Shown one piece after another: positions 1 through 8,886 of a stretch of 25,501 nt of DNA. Source of the DNA: Spirogloea muscicola (lineage: Eukaryota; Streptophyta; Zygnematophyceae; Spirogloeales; Spirogloeaceae); NCBI GenBank assembly GCA_009602725.1, contig WELB01000017.1, positions 437,070-462,570 of the forward strand, read 5' to 3'. Every line of letters begins with the position of its first letter. The stretch's first letter is position 1. The notes under the pieces are model-generated. The model worked only from the letters and a program-made list of their open reading frames with translations. It did no database searches and was not told where the DNA came from. Made by a program: the position numbers and the translations under genes.

Positions 1-539
1 AACGGCGTGCCAGCGGCTGGGCAGAAGCCCCTGTGAGGTGAGGGGAGATGGAGCGTTGAGCGGGCAGAGAGGCAGGGCTTGGGCCAGTATTCAGAAATGA
101 GAGCCCGCGCAGGGGTTCTGCGCTGTGAGCTTGGTTATATGGGCGTCGGGCAACCCGGGAGGGCGCCGCCCCAAGTGTCTGACAGAGCTGCTTGTGGCGG
201 TGAACGCGGTTAGACGCCGCCCCACCAAGCAGGTGATGCAGGTGGTTACCGCCTTCGCGGAATCACCCACCGCCCCTATCTGGTTCTGGAGAGAGGGTGA
301 ATCAGAAGCCTCTCCGCGGCTATCACCGCCGGAGGAAACTACTCTGCGGTTGTCACCGCCTAGAGCTAGTTAGCTAACTCGAAGTTAGCCAAGACTTCTA
401 TCCTTAGCGAATTCTCGCCTAAGGCCAACAATGCGCTGGCGTCAAAGCCACGTGTACGCGGCGGACCACCAGCGCGGCGGGCGGGCGCCTCCGGTCGATG
501 TCGTGGTCGAGTACCACACGAACGAAGTAAGCACTTCCA
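1..539. other. Intergenic DNA with no recognisable gene
   Basis: Only short overlapping open frames occur, on both strands, with no conserved motif. The stretch 180-365 repeats a loose TCACCGCC / CACCGCC motif several times, for example near 263, 327 and 355. This could be degenerate repeat or transposon debris. I see no start-to-stop gene, tRNA or terminal repeat. Confidence 0.5.
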
Positions 540-540
540 A

Positions 541-1130
541 CGGGGGCGAGGGCTTTGAAAAGCCAAGCCCAGGAGTAACGGACAAAGGTCCGAAGGGTCA
601 GGAGGCGCCTGAAGTCACACAGCTATGCACGAAAGCAGCGCTCTTGCAAAGAGGGCGAGGGCTGTGAAAGAAGCTTATCCAGAGGGGCGAGGGCTGTTGA
701 AAAGCCAGCCCACAAAGAGAAACAGCTCTACAACTATAAGGCAGTGGCTGTAAGAGAGGAAGACTCTTGTAGAAGGAAGAGTAAGAACCCAGTAAATGGC
801 CAGCCAAAAGATCTGAACAAGGTCTGAAAGGGACAGAAATGTGAAGTTCATTTAGAGTGCCTGCTCAGTAACTCCTGCAATCGAAAGCTCAACGATTCCA
901 GCCAACACATGAGGAGGACGTAAGCGTCCTATGAACCCAGGCGGTGGCTCTTACAAGAGGGCCGAGGGGCTGTGAAAGGCCACCCCACAAAAGGATGAAC
1001 AAGAGCTGTGAAAGGCCAGCCCAAGAAGAGAGAGATAGCTGGAAGCAAGAAATAGCTCTTTCAAAGTAAGGCGATGGCTGTGAGAGGCCAGCGCCAGGAG
1101 GTTCAGACAAGGTCCAAAAAGAGCCGGAAG
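541..1130 (+). repeat. Degenerate tandem/interspersed repeat cluster
   Basis: A motif of the form GGGCGAGGGCTGTGAAAGG followed by CCAGCCCA recurs in diverged copies near 543, 651, 683, 958, 1005 and 1070. A second motif, ACAAGGTCYGAAAGG-like, recurs near 580, 815 and 1103. The two alternate, which suggests a higher-order unit of roughly 150-290 bp. Fainter copies continue at about 1230-1275 and 1390-1418. Open frames across it are short and unconserved, so I read it as non-coding. The same family appears in reverse complement at 8200-8500. Confidence 0.6.
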
Positions 1131-2296
1131 GTTCAAAGCAAAGAAATGACTCTCCATCACCAAAGTATTAGCAGATCAAGTGGCTCACTGCTAAGCCACT
1201 GGGTAATGTATGACAGGGAAAGTGGCAATTAGTGGCTGTGAGTATGCCAGCCCGAGAGAAATATGAGAAGGCTCGCGGTGCAAACAGTCGGGAGGCAATG
1301 CCTGCAGGAGAGTACCCTGTCCCTGCAGAAGAGGAGGAAAGAGCAAGGACAAGTCCCCGCTAAGATGATGCGGCGCGTTTGAAGGGCACTGCTCGCTGTG
1401 GAAAGCCACAGTCCAGAGGACTGAAGAAGCGGTGAGGTGCCAGCAAAGAAGCTAAAAATGACTCCAATTAACCTGGGCTCTGAGTGAAGCCTTAATTTGT
1501 CCTAAGTGGTGCACGCAGCCCGTGGCCACCCAGTTCATTCCCCCTTGGCAACAGGTAGTGAGATTGGGGAAATTGCTATGAAGGTGCGGAAATTGCATTC
1601 ATCTGCCTGCGCCACATTGACCAGGCTGGTGATTGCTGCTCGCCTGTGCCCCTCAACCTCGCTCGCTTTGATGCTGATGTTGTCGTGCAGACCAATCCGA
1701 GGGGAAGTAGAGCAGGTGTGCTTGCATCCTGCAAATGCATATATTAGTTGCACATCCCACATGCATTGAGGTTTGATAAGTGCGCTTAAGAACGGGATGA
1801 GCAAACCCACGGAAAAGCCAAAAAACCGCACTTAGTCCTAGCCAATGATCAGTGCTTCATGAAGAAGTGAATTTGGGCACAAGTAAACAGGAGCAATGAT
1901 ACTTTCACAGCAGCTCGATACTACAGTGTAGCTATGCCCTCAACTTAGAGAAGCAGCCACCAGTATGTAAGCTTGAGCACAGGCTGGTTATGTACTATGT
2001 ACAAGAGCTCAAAGGCTCAGTCCAGAAGCAGGCGCACTATATATAGCACCGCTGGGACAATGCTGGACAGAATCATGAATACAGTATACACGCTGAATTA
2101 TGTACATGCTAATTGCAGAAGCACGGCAGACTGAACTGAACTTGCAGGGGCCCAGGAAGGCACACATATGGCCTGTGGAAGGACCTAGAGGAAGTAATAC
2201 ATGCATATACCCCGACTAAAGTAAATCAAGGTGGTCACCTCAAGACATGGCTGTGATACTTCTAAATGAGATCTTGAATGTGTGTGCTTAGTAGAC
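1131..2296. other. Intergenic DNA including the probable clpD 3' untranslated region
   Basis: No conserved coding sequence is visible. The part next to 2296 should hold the clpD 3' untranslated region and polyadenylation site, because that gene's stop codon is TAA at 2299-2297 on the minus strand. I could not identify a convincing polyadenylation signal. The remainder is of neutral composition with faint extensions of the upstream repeat family. Confidence 0.45.
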
Positions 2297-5200
2297 TTAC
2301 TCATAGCCAGCCGCCGGTACGCAAACAGGAATGCACACCTCCAGGTCGCAACGGTTTGGCATCTTGTGCAGGATGACAGTAGGCTCGCCATCTGGCCCAA
2401 GGTCCACAAGTGCTGTGTCCCCCTCGGAGTACTCGCTTGCCAGTAGTGCTTCACTGAGAGCATCCTCCACGATGCTGGTGACTGCACGCCTCAATGGCCT
2501 AGCACCATACGCTTTGTCATAACCTGTCTTGCAGATCTTTGCGATTGCTGACTCTGTTATCTCCAGCAGCACACTGCGAGTAGCTTGCAAGCGCTCTTTG
2601 GTCTCCTCCAACATCAAGTCCACAATTGCTCGAACCTGCCGACAACCACCACACACCAAGAAGTGATTGGTACCCCACTCCCACTGCGTGCAACAGGACA
2701 CTAGCTCTACAGCTACTACATTTTGGCAGATGCAAATGATGTTGCCTACCAAGCAGTAGGCAGCAGTCAATCAACATAGGAGGTAGATATGAACATGCAA
2801 GGGTTTTGACCGCCTGTTTTCACAGTGCTTTGTTGGGGAAGGAGAAGCATACAGCCGCGTCCAGTTCAAGATTACCTGGGCCTGTTCCAAAGACCGGAAG
2901 ACGACTATTTCGTCCAGACGGTTTAAGAGCTCTGGCCTGAAGAAGTTTTTCAGCTCATCGGTGACCAACGCCTTCAGAGCTGAATATCTGCCCCCATCTG
3001 CTTCGTCCACAGTCAAGTTGAAGCCGATCCTTTGACCGCCTCCCTTAGCAATGGCGGCAGACCCAACATTGGAGGTCATCACAATGAGGGCATTCTTGAA
3101 AGACACCCGGCGGCCCTGTGTGCACAAACGAGCACTCAGTATGAGCTTTGCAAGTAAGATTGCAAGATAACACAACCTGCAGACAGCAGCAATGCTGTAC
3201 AACAGTACGCTCCTCGTAGTGCCAAGGACATGGGATGATAGGTCTTGCTCGAGATATAGATGAATGATACTGTTCATAAGGGTACCTGAGAATCTGTCAG
3301 CTGTCCATCTTCAAACATTTGAAGCAGCATGTTGAAGACGTCTGGGTGAGCTTTCTCAATCTCATCCATCAGGATGATGGTGAACGGGCGTCGACGAACA
3401 GCCTCTGTCAAAGTCCCGCCCTCTCCATAGCCCACGTATCCTGGCGGGGAGCCTATCAATTTGCTGACGCTGTGCCTCTCCATGTACTCGCTCATGTCTA
3501 AGCGCACCATGGCTTCCTCCTGCACAATTGAGAATGGTAAACCATGCATGACTCTCAGCAGTTAACTGCATTCCAACATTGGCTAGGTGCTTGGGGATCT
3601 CTCGGGGTCGTTATTGATGTTCAGAGAGGTCAAGATCGGCATCCACTCTTGACAAGTAGGACAAAGGGCACATACGGAGCCAAAGTAGTGCTGTGCCAGC
3701 GCCTTTGTCAGCTCGGTCTTGCCAACGCCAGTGGGGCCACAGAAGAGCATTGCAGCGATGGGTCGGCTGGGGTCCTTCAGCCCCACGCGCGCCCTTCTCA
3801 CGGCGCGGCAGATTGCACTGACAGCGTCGTCCTGCCCGATCACGCGCTTCCTCAGGGTGACCTCCAGCTCCACCAGCCGGTGCTGCTCGTTGGCAGTCAG
3901 CTGCTCCAGTGGCACGCCAGACCACATGGCTGCCACTGCTGCAATCTCGGCAGGGCCTACGACTACCGGCCTGCAATAGTAGTCAGACAGGGAAGCTGCA
4001 TGTCATACACGATGCAGACAGATTGTCAGGTCTCGTGTAATGAGCAATTGTTGCAGTTATGCATGTACACCTCCAATGCCTGCCTCTTACCCTTCGTCAT
4101 ACTCGTCACTGTTCTCCTGCGACAAGGAGCCGAGGTTGGGCAATGCCGTGAGCTCTGCTTCCACAGTTGTGCCGGGGACATTGCCGCCCACATCAGCATC
4201 CGCAAACGAGTATGCACCCCCTGTTGCTGCTGATTGGGGTACAAGCACCTGCAGACCATGCATATTGTGTACTTGACAATCAGAAGCTTAAGCACAATAT
4301 CAGTGAACACGTTCACAATAAACTTTTACAATGTATACGATGATAACAACCAGGGGCACAACAGAATCTGCACACCAGGTGCCGTGAGTACAAATTGCAG
4401 GCATCGACAAGGCAACCTATGGAGGCCATGACAAACGCAGAGGATGCTCACAGCCTTGTGCAGCTGCTGCTGCACCCGCTTGATCTCGTCCCAGATTTCG
4501 CCGGTGCTCCTTGCGAGGATGCTGCTGCGGTTGGCCACCCTGCGCCGAAACGCGCCGATCCTGGCCTTGCTACCAGCTTCGTCCATGAGATCAATCGCCT
4601 TGTCCGGGAGGAACCTGTCTGCGATGTACCGGGCGGACAGTTGCACAGCTGACTGCACGGCCTCGTCCGTGATCCTGCACTTGTGGTGTGCCTCATACTT
4701 CTCCTTGAGACCAAGCAGAATCCGGATAGCATCCGCCTGCTCAAGTCAAGATGACTTCTTAGCTCGTCACTTATGAATGCTTATACAGTTGCTACTTGCT
4801 ACCTTCAGTCCTATAGCTATGCCACTGCTCAACAGAACACAAGCCTTGAACATGCAGGGGCGCATGGGACTTCACGCAGCTCCCTGCTTGCAAGAAAAAG
4901 TGGGCAAGGGAAGGACCTCAGAGGGCTCGTGCACCATCACGGGCTGGAAGCGGCGGGCAAGCGCCTTGTCCTTCTCGATGTGCTTGCGGTGCTCATCCAG
5001 CGTCGTGGCACCAATGCACTGGACGTGGCCCACATCTGCCACTTGATTAGCAAGCAGCCCTGACCCTCCTCCGAACTCTGGACGTAGATGTCACTAACAA
5101 AGCAATAAATCTATTGACCGATCAATCTCTGCTCCACCCTTCCGCGGACATTCTGGAGTAGAATCCTCGATCACATTCTCTGAACACAACGATGATTGTC

Positions 5201-7466
5201 TGCTCGTACAGCGGCACAACACAACTGGTAATCTGACAAACTTAGTCAGTGTCTTCACGTGCAGCTCTGCAAGTAAATAGCTAATGATATGAGTTTTAAG
5301 GGGCGGCCTGCCTCACCTGCAGTAAACCCCTGGCGAGTGCTGGCTTGAGCAGGTTGGCGATGTCAAGCCCTGAACCCCCACCGTGGCGGCCAACCGTTCC
5401 GGAGCCGACAAGGGTGTGCACCTCGTCGATCAAAAGGATAACATTGCCTGCTCAACCAGCAAACGCTCCTCATTAGCAACAACCTGCAGTTGCTCAGGCC
5501 CTGGCCACAGATGACCAAGTTTGCTCCAAAGCTGCAGAGCTGAGATGTCCACGAAGCTCATCACAACTTCCTGCTCAAGCTCAGCGGATTGCAAATGAAC
5601 AAATGTGCACATTTGCAACGTGCAAATGTGCCGGGAAGCTTTACTAACACACCACGAAAGCAGCCATGGCACACCCTGGAGCGCAGCCTGCAACATTGCA
5701 TCCTTTGAAGAGGATGCTATCTAGAACTGAGATGATAGCTCAAAGTCCTGCACCCTGCTGGGCTGCAATGAAGACAGGCCTGGTCTGACAAGTTGGAGCT
5801 TCACCAGAGGATTTGACTTCATCCACAAGATTCGTGACCCGGGACTCGAGCTCGCCCCGCTCCTTGGCACCGGCCAGCAGGAGGCCCATGTCGAGCGACA
5901 TCACGCGCTTGCCCTACAAACACACGTCACCAGATTCATCCATGCTGCATATCGCGTGCCAGGTTCTGTGGCACTGCCCTTCTTGCGGGATGCAGTACAT
6001 GCAGCAGCTTGCATGCAGCAAGCGCGCCACGGTAATTCTACCAGCTGCAGCAACACATTGATGCACTAGGAGATGGCTTACAACAAGGAAGTCGGGGACA
6101 GCGTTGCCGGTGATGCGCAGCGCCAATCCCTCGGCGATGGCCGTCTTCCCAACGCCGGGCTCACCAAGCAGGATGGGGTTGTTCTTGGTGCGCCGCGCAA
6201 GGATCTGCACAACGCGCTCGACCTCCTTGTCGCGGCCGATCACGGGGTCGATGCTCCCCTCCGAAGCCCGTGCAGTGACGTCCACGCAGAAATCCTCCAG
6301 CGCGCTCTTGCCTGCCACAAGCACGTCCTCAGTGAGTGACTTAGCTTCGCCGTGCTCCAGCCAATGGCCCTGACCGTGCTCCAGCCGCTGCTGCAGACGC
6401 GCAGACGCAGAGACGCTTGCATGACAGCAGGAAGGCTGTCTTTGCTCGCACCCTTCCGGCGTCGGGATGAGGTGCCGACGGCAGCGGCACCAACTGCAGT
6501 CTTGCCACTGAGTGCAGTTGATGTGATTGAGCGGCCCTCCTTCTCCAGCTCGCCCTTGAGCTTGGCGATAGCCTCAGCATGCAGCTTATCCTTGCTGAAA
6601 TTCAGCCTGCGCCAGCGAGGGTGGCAACGCCACGTCCATCGTCAAAGTCCCCACATTCCAGAGTCACTATGTACCAATGAACCTGGTCATTTTTCTTTTC
6701 AGAGCAAAGCATGCGCCGATGGATGACATGAACGTCCACAAGTGATGTCCGGCCGCGTCGTCAACGATCGGACAGAAGTCTGCACCTGTCCATGAGCTGG
6801 CTGGCGCCGCCGTCGTCGACGATGAGCAGGCCGATGGCGATGTGCTCGGGCGCGATGTAGTTGTGGCCCATCTTGCGGGACTCGTCCAATGCGGCCTCGA
6901 ACACGCGCTTGCTGCCCGTGGAGAACGGGACCTCGGCGGCGGAGCGCACGCCGGCGGCCGGCGGGAGCTGCAGCGCGCCAACGGCCTCTCGCGCGGCCGC
7001 GCGGGCCTCCTCCAGCTTCACGCCCGTCCCCAGGAAGCCGTCGGCGGCGCTGGCGGCCTCGACGATGAGGCCGAGCAGCAAGTGCGCGGTGCCGACCTCG
7101 GCGCGGCCGCCGGCCTTGGCCTCGCGCTGCGCGTTCATGACCGACTTGATGGCTCGCTCCGTGAAGCGCTCAAAGACCGCCGAGACCACCGCCCGGCCGC
7201 CGCCCCGCTGCCAGCGGCCATGCCGCGGCGAGGCCGCCGCCGCCGATGCCGCGAGGACGGCCCGCTCGAAGGCGTCCTGGTGCGACAGGCGGCGGCACAG
7301 CGGCGCGCCGGGGGAGCGCCCCAAGCTCAGGCCCTCATGGGAAGCCTCCAGAACAGAGCGTCGCCGGGGCAGGACCGCAGCCGTCGCCGCCGCCGTCGCC
7401 GCCGCCGCCTCAGGGCGCCCGCCGCTTGCGGGAGCCGCGCCAACTTCAGTCTTCCCCCACAACCCC

Positions 7467-7511
<45 letters not shown>

Positions 7512-7600
7512 TGCGACAGTGGCGGCGGCACTGGCGGTGGCGGCGCGGGGCTCCGGCGGAAGCGCGGGGGAACTGGCGGGGGAGTTGCAGGCTCCCGCCG
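2297..7600 (-). CDS. clpD: ClpD/ERD1-type chloroplast Hsp100 (Clp AAA+ ATPase), 12 exons, start unresolved
   Basis: This is an ATP-driven unfoldase of the Clp/Hsp100 class, expected in the plastid stroma, where it hands substrates to the Clp protease. My exons are 7600?-6786, 6606-6452, 6311-6082, 5913-5805, 5447-5317, 5018-4917, 4736-4452, 4248-4091, 3970-3676, 3519-3286, 3115-2876 and 2635-2297, all GT-AG and in phase. Order of parts: an Ala/Pro/Arg/Ser-rich transit-peptide-like leader; a Clp_N domain ([16 protein letters not shown]); AAA1 with Walker A GEPGVGKT and Walker B LLIDEV; a short middle region without a ClpB-type M-domain; AAA2 with [18 protein letters not shown] and MTSNVG; an IGF loop (ClpP docking in this family); and a ClpB_D2-small tail. 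Segments such as [19 protein letters not shown] and AAMWSGVP fit ClpD better than ClpC or ClpB. No in-frame ATG precedes the Clp_N domain, and TGA at 7603-7601 closes the frame, so the first exon or frame is uncertain. The maximum length from the open frame is about 1030 residues. Arabidopsis ERD1 is induced by dehydration and senescence; the upstream element clusters here would fit stress control. Confidence 0.93.
5600..5631. repeat. Palindrome and nested inverted repeat in clpD intron 4
   Basis: CAAATGTGCACATTTG (5600-5615) is a perfect 16-bp palindrome. Its right half, GCACATTTGC (5607-5616), is repeated inverted as GCAAATGTGC at 5622-5631. The element lies within the 5804-5448 intron and could form a small hairpin in the transcript. 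Function unknown. Confidence 0.5.
7469..7510. repeat. (CGG)14 trinucleotide tract encoding polyproline in the clpD leader
   Basis: Fourteen uninterrupted CGG triplets on the plus strand read as CCG (Pro) on the minus strand, in the clpD leader frame. Slippage or sequencing error in this tract could shift the frame, which matters because clpD lacks an in-frame ATG upstream of it. Confidence 0.9.
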
Positions 7601-7759
7601 TCACCAGCCGTCAGCCGGGTGACGGCGCCGTCACCGCGGTGGCGCTGCGGGGCCGACTTCCCGGCCGGCGGGCGCCGGTGACGGTACCGGGGTCCGGGTG
7701 ACGGCGGCGGTGACGGCGGCGGCCCCAGGGCGGGCCGCCCATTTCGAACGGCGCCGTCA
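7599..7759. promoter_or_regulatory. Cluster of eight TGACG (as-1/TGA-bZIP-type) cores upstream of clpD
   Basis: TGACG or its complement CGTCA occurs at 7599, 7609, 7620, 7629, 7679, 7699, 7711 and 7755. Two of these form a perfect 18-bp palindrome, GGTGACGGCGCCGTCACC, at 7618-7635. TGACG is the core bound by plant TGA-class bZIP factors. The position just upstream of the clpD leader suits a promoter or 5' untranslated region of that minus-strand gene. Binding is inferred, not shown. Part of the repetition could come from local GC-rich sequence duplication. Confidence 0.55.
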
Positions 7760-7864
7760 CTTGCCCCCCACTCTCCCCATTGGGGACACACATTGTTTTC
7801 GACGGGCTGCCCGTGGATCGTATTTCCGGGCTGCCCGAGCTCGCGCGGCGGCCCCCGCGCTCGC

Positions 7865-8055
7865 GCCACGTGGCAAGTCACCGGCCCGGCCAGCGCGGGC
7901 CGGGTGTCCGGCGACTGGGCGCCGCCGCGTGGCAGCCACGCTGGCGGCTATCACCACGTGGCGCGACCAAAGGCACCCCGGAGGGGCGGGCAGCTGCCGG
8001 CCGCCAGCGAGTCGCCTGCAGCCACGTGGCGGGAGTTGCACGGGTGGCCACGTCA
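7865..8055. promoter_or_regulatory. Three perfect G-boxes and a G/C-hybrid box upstream of clpD
   Basis: The palindromic core CACGTG lies at 7867-7872, 7955-7960 and 8023-8028. The first and third sit in the full 10-mer GCCACGTGGC and the second in CCACGTGG. A hybrid CCACGTCA is at 8048-8055. CACGTG with flanking GGC is the classic plant G-box/ABRE recognised by bZIP and bHLH factors in light and abscisic-acid responses. The nearest gene that reads away from these sites is clpD, whose plant relatives are dehydration-induced. Confidence 0.6.
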
Positions 8056-8072
8056 GCGGGCTTGCCGAATGC

Positions 8073-8140
8073 GTCAACCGGGGGGGTGCGGCCAGCCCGA
8101 GTCAACGGTGCAGCTGCGTCAACGACAGCAGTGCTTGACT
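8073..8140. promoter_or_regulatory. Four W-box cores (TTGAC) in 68 bp
   Basis: GTCAA (TTGAC on the minus strand) occurs at 8073-8077, 8101-8105 and 8118-8122, and TTGAC on the plus strand at 8135-8139. Two copies (8100-8105 and 8135-8140) match TTGACT, the stricter WRKY W-box. The motif is short, so chance is possible, but the spacing is tight and it adjoins the G-box cluster. Confidence 0.4.
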
Positions 8141-8199
8141 TGGCGCTGACCTCAGGCCAGCGCCAAGTGCTGCTCGCCGGGCCCTCGGTCAGTCTTCTG

Positions 8200-8500
8200 T
8201 GGGCTGGCTTTCCTTGTCTTCCTTTGTGCTTCGCCTAGCCCCCTTCTGGTACTTTGTTCTCCCCTTTTTTGGGCTGGCTGTTCCAGCCCATATCCTCAAT
8301 GGGCGAGCCCTTTCTTCTCTTTCCACAGCCCTCGCCCTCTCCAGGCAATCTGAGCACCGAGTGGCCACTTGAGTTGCAGTGTGCTTTTAGCGCGTTCTCC
8401 CAACCTCATGAAAATGCTCATTATCTCCTTTTGGGCTGGGCCAATCCCTCTGCTGGAAGAGGTTTTCCTCGCCCCCACTCTGAGATGCTGCTTCTTGCAC
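8200..8500 (-). repeat. Inverted-orientation copies of the repeat family seen at 541-1130
   Basis: Read on the minus strand, this segment contains GAGAGGGCGAGGGCTGTGGAAAG (plus-strand 8319-8341 region), two AGCCAGCCCA-type ends near 8205 and 8270, and a GGGGCGAGG...CCCAGCCC arrangement near 8430-8475. These match the motif order of the family at 541-1130 in opposite orientation. The open frames here have no conserved content. Confidence 0.55.
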
Positions 8501-8886
8501 AGGGACTGGCTGTCATCCTCAAGGTCCGCGCGAGAGCAAGAAAATGACAACTGCCCGTGTGGTCAGCACTCGTGCAAGGAGACCTAATATGGCAAGTACG
8601 CCGCCCTGCATGGTTGCATGGCTGACCATGTTCAGTCGTCTGCACAGAATCCTAAGTTGCAGTCTCCGATGCTGAAAGTTCACAAAGAGTTGGTTTGAGC
8701 CGTTAGAGTCAAATGTGACCAAAATGTGACAAGTGATGTAAGATCAGAGCAAGAGACTAGTGCAAGCAGAAGGCACAGTAGGCCACACTCATGAGCAAGC
8801 CAGGCTTGACATAAGTAACGACATTGGTGCCAGCTTTGAGGTCCTAGAATGCTGCCACAAGGCAAGATCGGATGTGGCAAACTTCT
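8501..8886. other. Intergenic DNA downstream of the PDI gene
   Basis: It lies between the inverted repeat copies and the PDI stop codon (TAG at 8889-8887, minus strand). The part next to 8886 should be the PDI 3' untranslated region. No conserved frame or structured RNA is evident. Confidence 0.5.

Noticed and set aside
541-1130. CRISPR array
   Set aside because: The units are degenerate and unevenly spaced with no unique spacers, and the genome is eukaryotic.
431-1409. Short open frames on both strands in the first 1.4 kb as possible genes
   Set aside because: They overlap each other, follow the repeat units and show no conserved protein sequence.
3544-4233. Plus-strand 229-codon frame opposite clpD exons 8-9
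   Set aside because: The minus strand here encodes the conserved AAA2 Walker A region with proper splice sites; the plus frame has no recognisable domain.
2297-7600. ClpB or ClpC identity for the Hsp100 gene
   Set aside because: There is no long ClpB M-domain, and the AAA1 linker ([12 protein letters not shown]) and AAA2 region match ClpD better than ClpC from family knowledge. A phylogeny would settle it.
6842-7681. Plus-strand open frames of 279, 253 and 151 codons opposite clpD exon 1
   Set aside because: They are Arg/Gly/Ala-rich mirror frames of a GC-rich exon and CGG tract. The minus strand encodes a conserved Clp_N domain.
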